A stretch of 64,000 bases of DNA from Tolypothrix tenuis PCC 7101 (GCF_002368295.1 NZ_AP018248.1:8077974-8141973), one strand, 5' to 3'. Positions 8,871 to 18,214 are shown, numbered from the stretch's first letter. The notes: a model not told the origin generated them from the sequence alone. Program-made: numbers and translations.

Positions 8871-10628
8871 GTGCTGTATTTAGCAGAAGTACAAAAGCAA
8901 AAAGGCGGCTTACTTAGTGGTAGTTCCAAAACCGAATTGAAACTGCTGGCTTGTCAGCGAACCGACCAGATTTGGGGTACTGTGTCGGAAGAAGTGATTG
9001 CGGCAGAGGAAGCAAGTAAATTAAATGATGGTGCATTAGTACTAGTAGAAGTGAATCCCAACCGCCAAGTGCAACGGATTCAAGAAGCTGGACGGCCACT
9101 GGTTAATATATTGCAGAATTTTTCTCGGCAGTTAGAAAAATTTAAGCTCAAGGAAGACGAGATCGATCAGTGGAAACAATCACTGACATTTCAGGCGCAA
9201 GAATTGAATCGCCGTGAATTGGACATGGAAGTCCGTATGGAGCAGTTGCAACAAATGGAGGATGAGTTTCAACGACTGGAAGCTCAAAAGCAGGAATTTG
9301 AAGCCTCCCGTCAAGAAATTGAAAAGTTGCAACAACAAATTGAACGCGATCGCACGGAATTAGCCGGGGCTTGGGAGCATCTCCGAGGTGAGCAGCGTCG
9401 TCTGGAAGAATTTCAAGCAGATGCCACACAGAGTAAGGTGTTAGACGAAGAGCAAAGTCGAGTATTAAGTGAGTTACTCGATCGCTTGTCTAGTCGTGTG
9501 GCTCCGACAGAGACAGTAAGGGAACACCTGAATTTTGCTTTTGAATTAGTCGAAAAACAGCAAGCGACTCTCAATGAACACTGGCAAAACCTAGAGCAGC
9601 AAAAAACTGTAGCAACTCAACAGCAACAAGAAGTAGATAGCCTTGCCCAAACCTTGAGCGATCGCCAAAATGGTTTGCAAGAAGCACAAAATTCGCTACA
9701 GCAACAAACAGCAGAATTAAAAGTTAACAGCGCAATTCTCACAAGCAAGCAAGAATACGCGCAAATTTTGAAAGCGCAATTGCAAAGCCAAGAAAATTTA
9801 TATCAACAGATTCAGTCCTTGGCTGCAAACTCTAGTGACATGATTCTTTGCGAAGTAGATGTCAAAGCTTTAGAGAATATGCCTATAGATGAACTGCAAA
9901 GATTAGTACAAGATTTGCAGGAGAAATACGATATCGATTCTAGTTTTGTCCACGATCAGGAACAAGAACTGGAATATAAAGAAAAAGCTATAGAAGATTT
10001 GCAGAATAAGATTCACCAGGCATCCGATCAAGACGTAATCAATTTGGAAATGGAACTAGCAGATGAAAAAGACCTCTACCAAATGCTGAATGAAAGTTTG
10101 GTAGGGCAACGTCGTAATTTGCTACAACGGCAAAATTTACTCAAACAACACAAAACTATACTCTTACAAAAGCAAGGACAGACAGTTGTTAATGAACCAG
10201 AAGCAGCCAAAATTGATTTAGGGCCAATTCTATTGCAAACTGAAAATCTGCGACAAATACAATCTCAAGATTTGCAAAAATTGGAACATGAGATTGAGCA
10301 GATGCATTCTGGTATTGAGTTAGCCCAAGGAATGATTGATAATCACAACCATGACTTGGAACAGCAGCAGCAAGAATTGAAAGCAATGGAAGAAAACTTA
10401 CTCAAATTGAGAACTGCAACTAGTGAATGCTGGGGTAGAGTGAATCTTTATCAAGAAGCACTACAACCAATTCAGGATAGTCTTGACGATTTACGACAAA
10501 AGTTGCAAGCAATGGTGGAAGCTTTGGGACAAATTCAAGAAACGGGCGATTATCAACTGCAAGCTATTGCCCAAATGCGCCATACTCTTCTGGATTTACT
10601 GTCTCAGCCAGAATTACTAGCATCCTGA
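8871..10628 (+). CDS. hmpF: Coiled-coil motility protein HmpF
   Basis: A 585-residue protein starting with GTG at 8871 (LYLAEVQKQKGG). After a short globular N-terminal domain (about 1-75) almost the whole chain is Gln/Glu/Leu-rich heptad coiled coil (about 85-570), with no membrane segment. HmpF homologues in filamentous cyanobacteria are needed for type IV pilus-driven gliding and localise at cell junctions. Its position next to, and divergent from, the hmp chemotaxis operon matches the arrangement known from Nostoc punctiforme. The assignment rests on architecture and synteny. The nearest purine-rich stretch upstream of the GTG is AAAGGA about 10 bp away, a modest ribosome site. Confidence 0.85.
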   Translation: MLYLAEVQKQKGGLLSGSSKTELKLLACQRTDQIWGTVSEEVIAAEEASKLNDGALVLVEVNPNRQVQRIQEAGRPLVNILQNFSRQLEKFKLKEDEIDQWKQSLTFQAQELNRRELDMEVRMEQLQQMEDEFQRLEAQKQEFEASRQEIEKLQQQIERDRTELAGAWEHLRGEQRRLEEFQADATQSKVLDEEQSRVLSELLDRLSSRVAPTETVREHLNFAFELVEKQQATLNEHWQNLEQQKTVATQQQQEVDSLAQTLSDRQNGLQEAQNSLQQQTAELKVNSAILTSKQEYAQILKAQLQSQENLYQQIQSLAANSSDMILCEVDVKALENMPIDELQRLVQDLQEKYDIDSSFVHDQEQELEYKEKAIEDLQNKIHQASDQDVINLEMELADEKDLYQMLNESLVGQRRNLLQRQNLLKQHKTILLQKQGQTVVNEPEAAKIDLGPILLQTENLRQIQSQDLQKLEHEIEQMHSGIELAQGMIDNHNHDLEQQQQELKAMEENLLKLRTATSECWGRVNLYQEALQPIQDSLDDLRQKLQAMVEALGQIQETGDYQLQAIAQMRHTLLDLLSQPELLAS

Positions 10629-10657
10629 AAATGGATAAAGTATGAAGTATCAAGGAT

Positions 10658-10690
10658 AAAAAACTCCATCCCCTTGTGGTTGGAGTTTTT
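10658..10690. terminator. Bidirectional terminator between hmpF and tilS
   Basis: AAAAACTCCA (10659-10668) pairs perfectly with TGGAGTTTTT (10681-10690) around a 12-base loop. A-runs on one side and T-runs on the other suit termination of the convergent hmpF and tilS transcripts. Confidence 0.8.
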
Positions 10691-10726
10691 GGGCTTATGA
10701 GAGAAATGATATTCAGCCTTGAAACT

Positions 10727-11716
10727 TCAGCCTTCATTGTTGATATTTATCCAATCACCTGCGACTTGAGCGATCGCACCTCCGGGAAATGGATCGGTTT
10801 GGGAACGATTGGGTGCTGTAATTAAAGCAGTTAATTTTTCAATATGTTCAAAACTGGGAGCATCAGGGAGTATTTGTTGTAAGATTTGACGCATGACTCG
10901 ACGCTGCAACGCCACTGGTGCTGTCTGCAATACGCGACGATTGAGCCGTAGAGGAAAATTATCTGGATTCTCTGCTGTTAGTGCTTCAGCTTTCAACTTT
11001 TGGGCGGCTGTCTCTAAATATTCCACTTCTGCTTGCAAGAGTTCTGCAGTTTGGGCTAAAGCTGATTCGACTTTGGGATTGAAGTGTGCTTGTAAATAAG
11101 GTAATAACTCGTTGCGGATGCGATTGCGAGTGTATTTTAAATCCTGATTTGTGGAATCTTCCCATACTGGCAGATGGAAATCATCACAAAATTGTTTGGT
11201 TTGTGTACGAGTAATTTCTAAGAGTGGGCGTACTAAGGTAATGTCTATTGTTAGTGGACGTTGCCAAGTTAGAGCTTGTAAACCATCTGCTCCCGTACCG
11301 CGCATTAAATTATAGAGAAGAGTTTCTGCGCGATCGCTGGCTGTGTGTCCTGTGACAATATAGTGATAATGATGCTCCTGGGCGATCGCACTCAAAGCCT
11401 GATATCGCCAATCGCGGGCAGAAGCTTCACTAGTTAAAGGCTCTTTTGCCGTTTCTAAATAAAATAATGTTTCCCAGTTTTTTGCTAACTGTTCTACATG
11501 AAGGGCATTAGCTTGGGAGTCTTCACGCCAGCGATGATCGCAGTGAGCAATACCTAAATGCCATCCCCATTTTGGTTGTAAATCTAATAGTAATTTTATT
11601 AAGCATAAAGAATCTTGCCCACCGGAAACTGCGATTAATAGGCGTTGATTACGCTCAAATAGATGGCGCATTCGGATAGTTCGATGAATTTTTGCATGAA
11701 AGGGAGTCCATACCAT
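10727..11716 (-). CDS. tilS: tRNA(Ile)-lysidine synthetase TilS
   Basis: Adds lysine to C34 of the CAU-anticodon tRNA-Ile, converting it to read AUA codons. The product is 329 residues. The PP-loop ATP-binding motif SGGQDS is at 31-36, followed by HCDHRWREDS and the conserved TGHTASDRAETLLYNLMRG segment typical of TilS. The length fits the short cyanobacterial form lacking the extended C-terminal domains of E. coli TilS. It is convergent with hmpF across a shared terminator. Confidence 0.95.
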   Translation of the reverse strand: MVWTPFHAKIHRTIRMRHLFERNQRLLIAVSGGQDSLCLIKLLLDLQPKWGWHLGIAHCDHRWREDSQANALHVEQLAKNWETLFYLETAKEPLTSEASARDWRYQALSAIAQEHHYHYIVTGHTASDRAETLLYNLMRGTGADGLQALTWQRPLTIDITLVRPLLEITRTQTKQFCDDFHLPVWEDSTNQDLKYTRNRIRNELLPYLQAHFNPKVESALAQTAELLQAEVEYLETAAQKLKAEALTAENPDNFPLRLNRRVLQTAPVALQRRVMRQILQQILPDAPSFEHIEKLTALITAPNRSQTDPFPGGAIAQVAGDWININNEG

Positions 11717-11799
11717 TGTGAATTTTGCACGCCAAATAAACCCAGGACATTATATATTTTATCTACATCATTTTGGGGTTCCCTAACTAACCAAAACCA

Positions 11800-11832
11800 A
11801 AAAGCTGCGTCAATATATTTGGCGCAGCTTTT
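11800..11832 (-). terminator. Rho-independent terminator
   Basis: AAAAGCTGCG (11800-11809) pairs with CGCAGCTTTT (11823-11832). It lies just downstream of the small minus-strand gene at 11854-12204 and upstream of tilS, separating the two transcripts. Confidence 0.75.
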
Positions 11833-11853
11833 AATTTAGTATTCATTTAAAAC

Positions 11854-12204
11854 CTAAAAAGTCGGGCTATGTTGCTCGTCCCAACACTTATTATCATGCC
11901 AACTCCTATCAGTATATTGGCATTCTGAAGGATTATCAATCCAAGGAATAGATGTCTCGTGCGCTGAAGTGTTTTGGGAGGTAAATAATGATGAAACTGA
12001 AGAGGAAGTGGATGAAGATGACAGGAAACGGAAAGTAGCAAAACTACAAATTGGTAGAATTATGAGACCTGCTACACAAAGTAGAGTGTTGTTTAAAGTC
12101 CAAGTTTTCTTACCAATTTTTGGCTGAATAACTTTTTTTGCTTTTTTGGAATTTAATAACACAATTTCAATCCTTAAAATATAAACTTGCTGGTATAGAT
12201 TCAT
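11854..12204 (-). CDS. Small membrane-anchored hypothetical protein
   Basis: A 116-residue protein. A basic segment (KKAKKVIQPKIGKK, about 20-33) precedes one hydrophobic helix (about 39-62). A Ser/Thr-rich linker and a C-terminal Cys/Trp-rich tail with PSECQYTDRSWHDNKCWDEQ follow, the two cysteines spaced for a possible disulphide. This tail resembles short cyanobacterial hypotheticals I have no function for. AAAGG sits a few bases before the chosen ATG, and a terminator follows the stop. Confidence 0.6.
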   Translation of the reverse strand: MNLYQQVYILRIEIVLLNSKKAKKVIQPKIGKKTWTLNNTLLCVAGLIILPICSFATFRFLSSSSTSSSVSSLFTSQNTSAHETSIPWIDNPSECQYTDRSWHDNKCWDEQHSPTF

Positions 12205-12693
12205 TACCTTTCAAGTTCATTCTATAGACGGATGTTGAAATTAACCATGAGGATATCACGGTTTTTGGATTTTTAGGTTGTAGATAGTTAGTAGGATTAA
12301 ATACAAAATATTTCTAGCAAAATTAAGTTTTTATGCTGAAAGTATTTTAAGAATATATATATGCTTAATAAATACTTTATATCCCTTTCTGAAGAAAGAT
12401 AGGGGGAAAGGTGAAAGTAAGTGAATTAACAATATATCTCTAACGCATTGGGGGCGACACACCGCCCGTGCAGTTGCTCTTAATAAATCGTAACTTTTTT
12501 AGGAGAGAGATACTGATTTTTTAGGTAAAAATAGCTGAAACTATAAATCGTCTCTAGCTTTACAAAACTTTTTCAGCAACTTTACTGTATCTTTATTGAA
12601 AAAATATGAAAAAATGATAACTTAATTTTCAATACTCCGGTTTGCTTGTATTAGTTTCAACTCAATAAGTTTGTCTTTTTAGGAGAAATCTTC
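12205..12693. other. AT-rich intergenic region without recognised gene
   Basis: 489 bp, mostly AT-rich, divergent between 12204 (minus) and 12694 (plus), so it must carry promoters for both. A GGGGGCGACACACCGCCC stretch near 12449 looks like a fragment of conserved rRNA text but has no rRNA context. AGGAGAAA just before 12694 is a good ribosome binding site for the next gene. Nothing else is supportable. Confidence 0.4.
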
Positions 12694-13260
12694 ATGACTC
12701 TGAATCAGTTTTTACAAGATGAAACTATTGATACTACTGAAGAAATTAACACAAATATTCTCAAAATTAGAGGTAAAACTCTAGTATTTGGCAACGTTAT
12801 ATATCAAATTCATAATATTGCAAGTATTGGATTAGTTAGTAATATAACAACTCATACAAAACCAATGCCAAAATTATATATAGCTTTACCTATTATAGGT
12901 ATTTTTCTATTTTTTATAGCCTCTGAAGTGACAAGAATATTAGGATGTTTGATTATTGTTTTAGCAATTTGGTTAATCAAGAGACATAATGCAAGTAAAA
13001 CTACAATAGATGGAAAATATGGAATGACCATTTATACCAATGCTGGTACAAAAAAAATTTTTAGAAGCAGAAGTGAAGAATTTGTTAAAAAAGTTATTTT
13101 AACTTTGTATAGCGTCATGAATAGTGATGAATTAAAGGCTATTACTTTTAATTTTGAGACTTTGGATGTGTCTACAGATAATTCTATAAAAATTGGAACA
13201 AATATAGGTTCTTCTGTTATATCAGGTCATGTTGTTGGAGACGTTGCTAGTCAGGTTTAA
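12694..13260 (+). CDS. DUF6232-like two-helix membrane protein with glycine-rich C-terminal tail
   Basis: A 188-residue protein. The N-terminal part (ILKIRGKTLVFGNVIYQIHNIASI, about 23-46) resembles the DUF6232 family. Two adjacent membrane helices (about 62-78 and 81-95) lead to a cytosolic domain. The last 25 residues (about 164-188) carry SIKI, TNIGSS, SGH and SQV blocks that recur at the N-terminus of the next protein. It has an AGGAG ribosome site about 6 bp before the ATG. It is the first of three co-directional small genes in an AT-rich patch. Function unknown. Confidence 0.7.
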   Translation: MTLNQFLQDETIDTTEEINTNILKIRGKTLVFGNVIYQIHNIASIGLVSNITTHTKPMPKLYIALPIIGIFLFFIASEVTRILGCLIIVLAIWLIKRHNASKTTIDGKYGMTIYTNAGTKKIFRSRSEEFVKKVILTLYSVMNSDELKAITFNFETLDVSTDNSIKIGTNIGSSVISGHVVGDVASQV

Positions 13261-13322
13261 AATCATTAGTTTAAATTATTTATTAACTTTAACTATTTTT
13301 CAAAAATTTGTAAAGTAGAAAC

Positions 13323-13715
13323 ATGGAAGATAAATCGATAAAAATAGAGACAAATATAGGTTCTTCTTTAGTATCAGGTCATACAGTAGGTAATATTTCG
13401 AGTCAGGTTCAATATTCATTTAATACATATACTCAAGAGCAGAAACAAAATTTGTGTGAAGCAGCAGCAGAGATTCAAAAACTTTTAGAATATCTGGAAC
13501 AGTCTTATCCGACTGAAACAACTAGTGGAAAAATGGCAGTAGCTACAGAAACTATTAAGCACATAGAAAGTAACCCCACTTTGAGCCGGAGAATAATTAG
13601 TGCCTTGAAAACAGGAGGTGTTAAAGCTTTCGAGCAATTTCTGAGCCATCCAGCAGCTAGTTTTGTTATTGGTGCTTTGGAGGATTGGGAGAAAACGAGG
13701 GGTAATCAATCATAA
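13323..13715 (+). CDS. Hypothetical cyanobacterial protein sharing an N-terminal motif with the upstream protein
   Basis: A 130-residue soluble protein. Residues about 5-29 repeat the tail of the preceding gene product with 18 of 25 identities (SIKI, TNIGSS, SGH, SQV). The remainder (about 36-125) is a helical domain (QKQNLCEAAAEIQKLLEYLE, then RRIISALKTGGVKAFEQFL and a C-terminal ALEDWE). I recognise this domain from the C-termini of cyanobacterial proteins of unknown function, often fused to pentapeptide or effector-like parts. It begins 62 bp after the upstream stop. Confidence 0.7.
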   Translation: MEDKSIKIETNIGSSLVSGHTVGNISSQVQYSFNTYTQEQKQNLCEAAAEIQKLLEYLEQSYPTETTSGKMAVATETIKHIESNPTLSRRIISALKTGGVKAFEQFLSHPAASFVIGALEDWEKTRGNQS

Positions 13716-13802
13716 TTTGATATTTCTTGAATAAAGATATTTAAGTGCGATTGTGAAGTGAAAAATAAATATATTTTTAGTAATTAATAACAGTAATTAT
13801 TT

Positions 13803-14285
13803 ATGGATATTAATCGACATTTTAGACAATCCTTGCCCCTTAAGGTTGAAGCTCATGAAGAAAATTTGCTCCAGGCAAGAAATGAGATACAGAAATTCAT
13901 CAAGCTATCAGAGGGTCTGGTATTTGGGAAGTTGGGGCTTGACGCTGCCATTGGCCTTCTTCCTATAGTAGATGGTTTATACACGGGTATAGCTAGTTTC
14001 TGGCTATTATTGCAATCCTACAGAATCAAAACTGATTTTCCGGAAAAACTATTAATTATAATTCTTAGTTTTGCAGATATTTTGCTAGGCTCATTTCCTG
14101 GAGCTGGTGATATTGGAGACACATTTTTTCGAGTTCATGCTTGGAATGGCAATCGTTTGATTACACATATAGACAAGCAAATTGCATTAATTAATCGTGT
14201 TCGTGAGCAATTAAATCAAGGACTTAATCCAGATATAAGTGCTTTAGAAGATATCCTATTCAGAAATGGAAAAACACACAGATAA
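13803..14285 (+). CDS. DUF4112 family membrane protein
   Basis: A 160-residue protein. The core (about 38-125; GLDAAIGLLPIVDGLYTG, then FADILLGSFPGAGDIGDTFFR) is the DUF4112 signature with two amphipathic or membrane helices and Gly/Pro-Asp turns. The function of the family is unknown. It is third in the co-directional run after the two proteins with the shared tail, 87 bp downstream. I see no own terminator with a T-run behind it. Confidence 0.75.
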   Translation: MDINRHFRQSLPLKVEAHEENLLQARNEIQKFIKLSEGLVFGKLGLDAAIGLLPIVDGLYTGIASFWLLLQSYRIKTDFPEKLLIIILSFADILLGSFPGAGDIGDTFFRVHAWNGNRLITHIDKQIALINRVREQLNQGLNPDISALEDILFRNGKTHR

Positions 14286-14507
14286 TTACTTATTGAGGTT
14301 ATATGTGTTATTGAATTTTTAAGGATATATAGCAATCCTAAATGAGTTGTGAAATATTAAATTATAGGATTGCTATCCTTGTTTAATCTGTTGTAAAGCA
14401 TACATTAATTGGTATGATTGCTGGCTGATTAGCGCTTTTTGATTTATTAAATAATTCTTACACTTTGTCTTTTTTTCCGTATTTCTTAAGAGTCCCTCAG
14501 TTTCACT

Positions 14508-14532
14508 AAAAAAACCTCCCACGGGGGGAGGC
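14508..14532 (-). terminator. Rho-independent terminator of the repeat-rich membrane protein gene
   Basis: On the minus strand GCCTCCC pairs with GGGAGGT and is followed by a run of seven T (14508-14514 as A on the plus strand). It lies 31 bp beyond the stop of the gene at 14564-17683. Confidence 0.8.
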
Positions 14533-14563
14533 TCATACAGGAAAGCGGAGACAATTTGTCAAA

Positions 14564-17500
14564 CTACAGCCGAACGACAGCGATCGCTCCTCCTAATGCG
14601 GAGAAAATAGCAGAGACAACTGCTGTCGCAAATAACCACCAAGCTGCTGTAGCGGCGGCTTTGCGGGTTTCTTCGGCTTGGCGCTGTGCTTGATGCTTGA
14701 CTTGTTCGAGGCGGCGTTGGGCTTCTTGCTGTAAGCGTTCTGCTCGTTGTAAAACTGTGTTGCGCGCCCCTTCAATTTGGTCGATAATCCGGTTGGCATC
14801 TTCTTCGGAAATATCTTCACGGGAACTGATCAGTGCGACTAGGGTATCGCGGTTAAAGGAAGATAGGCGATCGCGTAAAGCGTCAAATCCGGCTTGGGGA
14901 TCGTCAAATAATTGACGCACATCGCGCTTAATACTATCGTAGTTGAGTTCGGGGCGCTCCAAGGAGTTGAGGTAGTTGCGGATGCGGGCAAATACGCCAT
15001 CAATCACATCTTGGATACGGCGCTGAATACCCCGTACTTGTTCTACAAATTGTTCTTGTACGGAGACAATATTATCTGCAATTTTCGCTGCTTCCTCATC
15101 GGAAATATCTTCGCGGATTTTCAGCAGGGCGATAATTGTGGAACGGTCAAAATGCGCCAGGCGATCGCTAAAGCTTTCAATCCCCACCCGTGGATCATGC
15201 AATAACAGTTGTAAGTCGCGCTTGATACCTTCGGGGTTGAGTTCTTCTTTACCTGTCTGCCGTAAATACTCTTCTAAATAAGCTTGGAAGGTTTCTACTC
15301 TTTGCTGGGTTCTGGTAGCCAGGCGACGCGGCGCACGCACAAAATTGTGAATCGAATGTTGTACGGAATTAATGACTTCATTGACTTGCTGTTCGCTCAA
15401 GTCTTGACGCTGACCAAGTAATTTCACTAGGGTATCTCTGTCTACTTGAGACAAGCGGCGGCGTAGTGCTAAGGCTCCTTCTTTGGGGTTTTCAAACAGT
15501 CGATTTAAATCGCGTTGAATACCTTCGGGATTGAGTTCGCTTTTGCCAGTATTACGCAAGTAATCAGCAATGGTTGTGCTAACAGAGTCATATTGCTCTT
15601 TGGCTTTATCTGCTACCGCCTGGGGTGCGTGGCGGATACCATGCCATGACTGTTCGACAGTATCAATGATTTGATTGGCTTGGTCTTGGCTAATATCTTG
15701 GCGCTGACTCAACAGTTGTACTAGGGTATCGCGATCAAAACGAGATAACCGCGCTCTAATTGCAGCCACACCCGCTTGCGGATCTTCCAGCAATCTTTTG
15801 AGATCGGCTCGAATTGCATCGGGGTTAAGTTCGCCTTTGCCGGTATTACGCAGATATGATTCTAAATTCAACCACAGGGTTTCTGCTTGGTATTTTGCCT
15901 GATCTGCCAAATTTTTAGATTCAATTAACACGCGATCGCGTTGTTTTTCTAAATCCTCGAGAATTGCGTCTAGTTCGTATGGCTGGATGTCGTTGCGTTG
16001 ATACAGGATTTGCTGCATTTGTTGGCGATCAATCGCCGCTAACCGCCGTGAGAGGGTTTCATAATCTGCGTCTGGATCGGACAACAGGGGTCTAAAATCC
16101 CGTTCAATACCTTCAGAGGTTAAATCAGACTTACTAGTAACGAGGAGGTAGCTGGATACTCGACGCTGCAAGTCTTCTACTATCTCTCTTTCTTCTACCG
16201 CCTTTACAGTCACCAATACTTCTTGGCGGACAGTTTCTAGTTGATCTGCAATCCGCTGTATTTGTGCTTGGGTAAGCAGTCCCCGCTGTTGCAAGATGTT
16301 GACAAAATCGTTGCGGGATAGGCGCTCTAATTCTCGCCGTACTACTCCAGGGTCGGCTGCTGCATCGTAGATCACATCGCGGAATTCTTGGGCAATTCTT
16401 TCGCGGCTGAGTTGCCAAGCAAAGGTATTAGCAAGGTAATTTTCGACATCCGCCCGAATGGGACTGTAGGGTTGCGAAGCTGCGGGTAAACCTAACTTAT
16501 CAGCTTGTTCGCTAATTTTGTCTTTAGCAGTGGATAGGGATTGCCAAATTTTTTCTACATCTAAATCTGATAAGTCTGTTCTGCCCAAAACAATACCAGT
16601 CAAAGCCGAAAGTCCTTGCTGGAGTGTGCTCTGGATTGGCCCAGGGGTAGCTTTTTGGTCGGCTACTTTAGCGTCACGAGTTTCTGCAATTAATCTTTCT
16701 AATTTGGTATTGAGTTCATCTGTTTTGGTTTGCCCTGGTGGTAAGGATTTTAGATAATCGACTAATTCCCCGAGGCGGTCTTGGGCTGGTGCTTGCTGAC
16801 TTACTACCTGCTGCCAGATTTTATATAATGTGTCAGCGATGCGTTTGACATCGCGTTTAGATAGGTCTGTGCGACTGCTGACTAAATCAATAAACTTTTG
16901 ACGGTCGATGTTGCGGAGGTCAGGACTACCTGCGATGGCTTGGAATTGGGGGTCTTTGAGTAGGTTTTCAAACTCGCTGCGGATTTTGCCTAGATCCAAC
17001 TCTGGCGGACGCAACCTGTCTAGGTAATCCTCTACATTTTCTCGAATGCTCGTGGGGTCGATCCCGCTTCCTAGTTCGCGGCGCATAGCGGCGGCGGCGG
17101 CTTCGGCTGTGGCTACAACTTGGTTATTTACAGCTTTTGCACCTAGTGCAGCTGTCGCTGTCCCCATAATTGCTTGAAAGCCAGAGGTGGCTGTGTTGAC
17201 TACTGAACCAATTAAGGAACCGACTGTGGTAGAACTAACCCACATCAGTAATAAAAAGTAGGCTCCCCAAATTACTAAGCCCAGAATTGCTCCCAATCCT
17301 GGATCTAAAACCAGGAGACTAAGTTTAACTGCTAAGTAACTAGCAATTAAAAGAGCCACTGTTACTGTGACTAAAGTCCAAATCCCTACAGCGGTACCAA
17401 TTTTGCGAATTGTGCCGCCTAAACTTCCTGCTTCATTATCGGAATCTGAGTCAGATGAATGTCCCAGGTAGGAAATCCCAGCAGCCAGGGAGAGGTTTGT

Positions 17501-17683
17501 TAATACTAGTTGAAAAGCAAAGGCTAGAATTACGCCGGAAATTAAGGCAATAAAAAAGCGTGGCCCAGAAGTGAGAACCGATGCTTGTGCTGGTGAAATG
17601 TCTGAAGTGGGGTTGACTGGAATCTGTGCCAACCTAAAAAGCGACTGGTAGAGTCCCAGGATAATTTCTGTACTTTGAAACAT
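14564..17683 (-). CDS. Large membrane protein with eight ~90-residue repeats
   Basis: A 1039-residue protein without a function I recognise. The N-terminal quarter has about four membrane segments (about 35-60, 95-118, 125-150 and a weaker one near 155-185). Eight tandem units of 75-100 residues follow (about 205-995), each with the plan YL-x-L, a DL/LL-DP block, RLSxxDRDTLV, L-xxRxDIS and an A-xxI-IDxVE helix. Units 5-8 are the most alike (NTGKxELNPxxI). A final basic coiled coil (RLEQVKHQAQRQAEE) leads to a last membrane helix (about 1010-1036). The repeats are helical and charged and likely cytosolic, held between membrane anchors, which suggests a scaffold. It is monocistronic with its own terminator. 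Confidence 0.85.
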   Translation of the reverse strand: MFQSTEIILGLYQSLFRLAQIPVNPTSDISPAQASVLTSGPRFFIALISGVILAFAFQLVLTNLSLAAGISYLGHSSDSDSDNEAGSLGGTIRKIGTAVGIWTLVTVTVALLIASYLAVKLSLLVLDPGLGAILGLVIWGAYFLLLMWVSSTTVGSLIGSVVNTATSGFQAIMGTATAALGAKAVNNQVVATAEAAAAAMRRELGSGIDPTSIRENVEDYLDRLRPPELDLGKIRSEFENLLKDPQFQAIAGSPDLRNIDRQKFIDLVSSRTDLSKRDVKRIADTLYKIWQQVVSQQAPAQDRLGELVDYLKSLPPGQTKTDELNTKLERLIAETRDAKVADQKATPGPIQSTLQQGLSALTGIVLGRTDLSDLDVEKIWQSLSTAKDKISEQADKLGLPAASQPYSPIRADVENYLANTFAWQLSRERIAQEFRDVIYDAAADPGVVRRELERLSRNDFVNILQQRGLLTQAQIQRIADQLETVRQEVLVTVKAVEEREIVEDLQRRVSSYLLVTSKSDLTSEGIERDFRPLLSDPDADYETLSRRLAAIDRQQMQQILYQRNDIQPYELDAILEDLEKQRDRVLIESKNLADQAKYQAETLWLNLESYLRNTGKGELNPDAIRADLKRLLEDPQAGVAAIRARLSRFDRDTLVQLLSQRQDISQDQANQIIDTVEQSWHGIRHAPQAVADKAKEQYDSVSTTIADYLRNTGKSELNPEGIQRDLNRLFENPKEGALALRRRLSQVDRDTLVKLLGQRQDLSEQQVNEVINSVQHSIHNFVRAPRRLATRTQQRVETFQAYLEEYLRQTGKEELNPEGIKRDLQLLLHDPRVGIESFSDRLAHFDRSTIIALLKIREDISDEEAAKIADNIVSVQEQFVEQVRGIQRRIQDVIDGVFARIRNYLNSLERPELNYDSIKRDVRQLFDDPQAGFDALRDRLSSFNRDTLVALISSREDISEEDANRIIDQIEGARNTVLQRAERLQQEAQRRLEQVKHQAQRQAEETRKAAATAAWWLFATAVVSAIFSALGGAIAVVRL

Positions 17684-18040
17684 TGTATTTCCTTTCTCTA
17701 AGCTTAAATTTGGGGAAATTTAGAATTACGTTTGCAGAAACTCTGTATTTATGGTGATACCTAACTCTTGTAAGTCTCAGAATCGTGGAAATTGGGTATG
17801 AAGAGCATCTCTCCACAGTTTGAACAGCATATCTAGCGCTAGATAGAAATTTCACTAGCCAAAGGGAAAATCTTCATTGGATAGGTTGCAAAAATGCGGA
17901 TTTCTTAGTTATCAAGGCAGATAAATAGCCATATTCATGCATATAAAGAAATATGCATGAATTTTGTGGAGAATTTATTAATTGATGAGTAACATTTCTC
18001 AAGTAAATTCTCCCAATATAAAGTTGTTTATGTTGTCTGC

Positions 18041-18058
18041 GTTACATTTATTTACAAA
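18041..18058 (+). promoter_or_regulatory. HLR1 motif (RpaB binding site)
   Basis: GTTACATTTATTTACAAA fits the HLR1 consensus exactly: two G/T-TTACA-WW half-sites with a 2-base spacer. HLR1 is the binding site of the response regulator RpaB, which controls high-light genes including hli genes. The site lies 157 bp upstream of the first hli ATG. Confidence 0.8.
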
Positions 18059-18165
18059 TAGTTTTTTATCACCATCTGCAGGTGGATATATTAGTTGCGA
18101 TCGCGTTTTAAGCTTCATCCATAAGAAGTGGCTATTCTTTGTACCTCCAGACAGAAAGCAACTTG

Positions 18166-18183
18166 TTTGTAAATCGTTACATT
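18166..18183. promoter_or_regulatory. Inverted HLR1-like half-sites
   Basis: TTTGTAAA (reverse complement TTTACAAA) and GTTACATT face each other with a 2-base spacer, 32 bp before the first hli start codon. Each half matches the HLR1 half-site, but the orientation is inverted rather than direct, so binding by RpaB is only an inference. Confidence 0.45.
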
Positions 18184-18214
18184 TAAGGTACGAAACAAAT
18201 TGTTAAGGCAAAAA

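Larger units (their letters stand above)
17684..18214. promoter_or_regulatory. Divergent promoter region upstream of the hli cluster
   Basis: 531 bp between the divergent repeat-protein gene and the first hli gene. It contains a perfect HLR1 site (18041-18058) and an inverted pair of HLR1 half-sites nearer the start (18166-18183). No open frame here is credible as a gene. Confidence 0.6.

Noticed and set aside
12440..12475. GACACACCGCCCGT resembles the conserved 3' end of 16S rRNA
   Set aside because: Only ~14 bases match, the surrounding sequence is AT-rich and unlike rRNA, and no anti-Shine-Dalgarno end follows.
17982..18206. 74-codon frame ahead of the hli genes
   Set aside because: It overlaps the HLR1 promoter region, has no family features, and runs into the first hli start.
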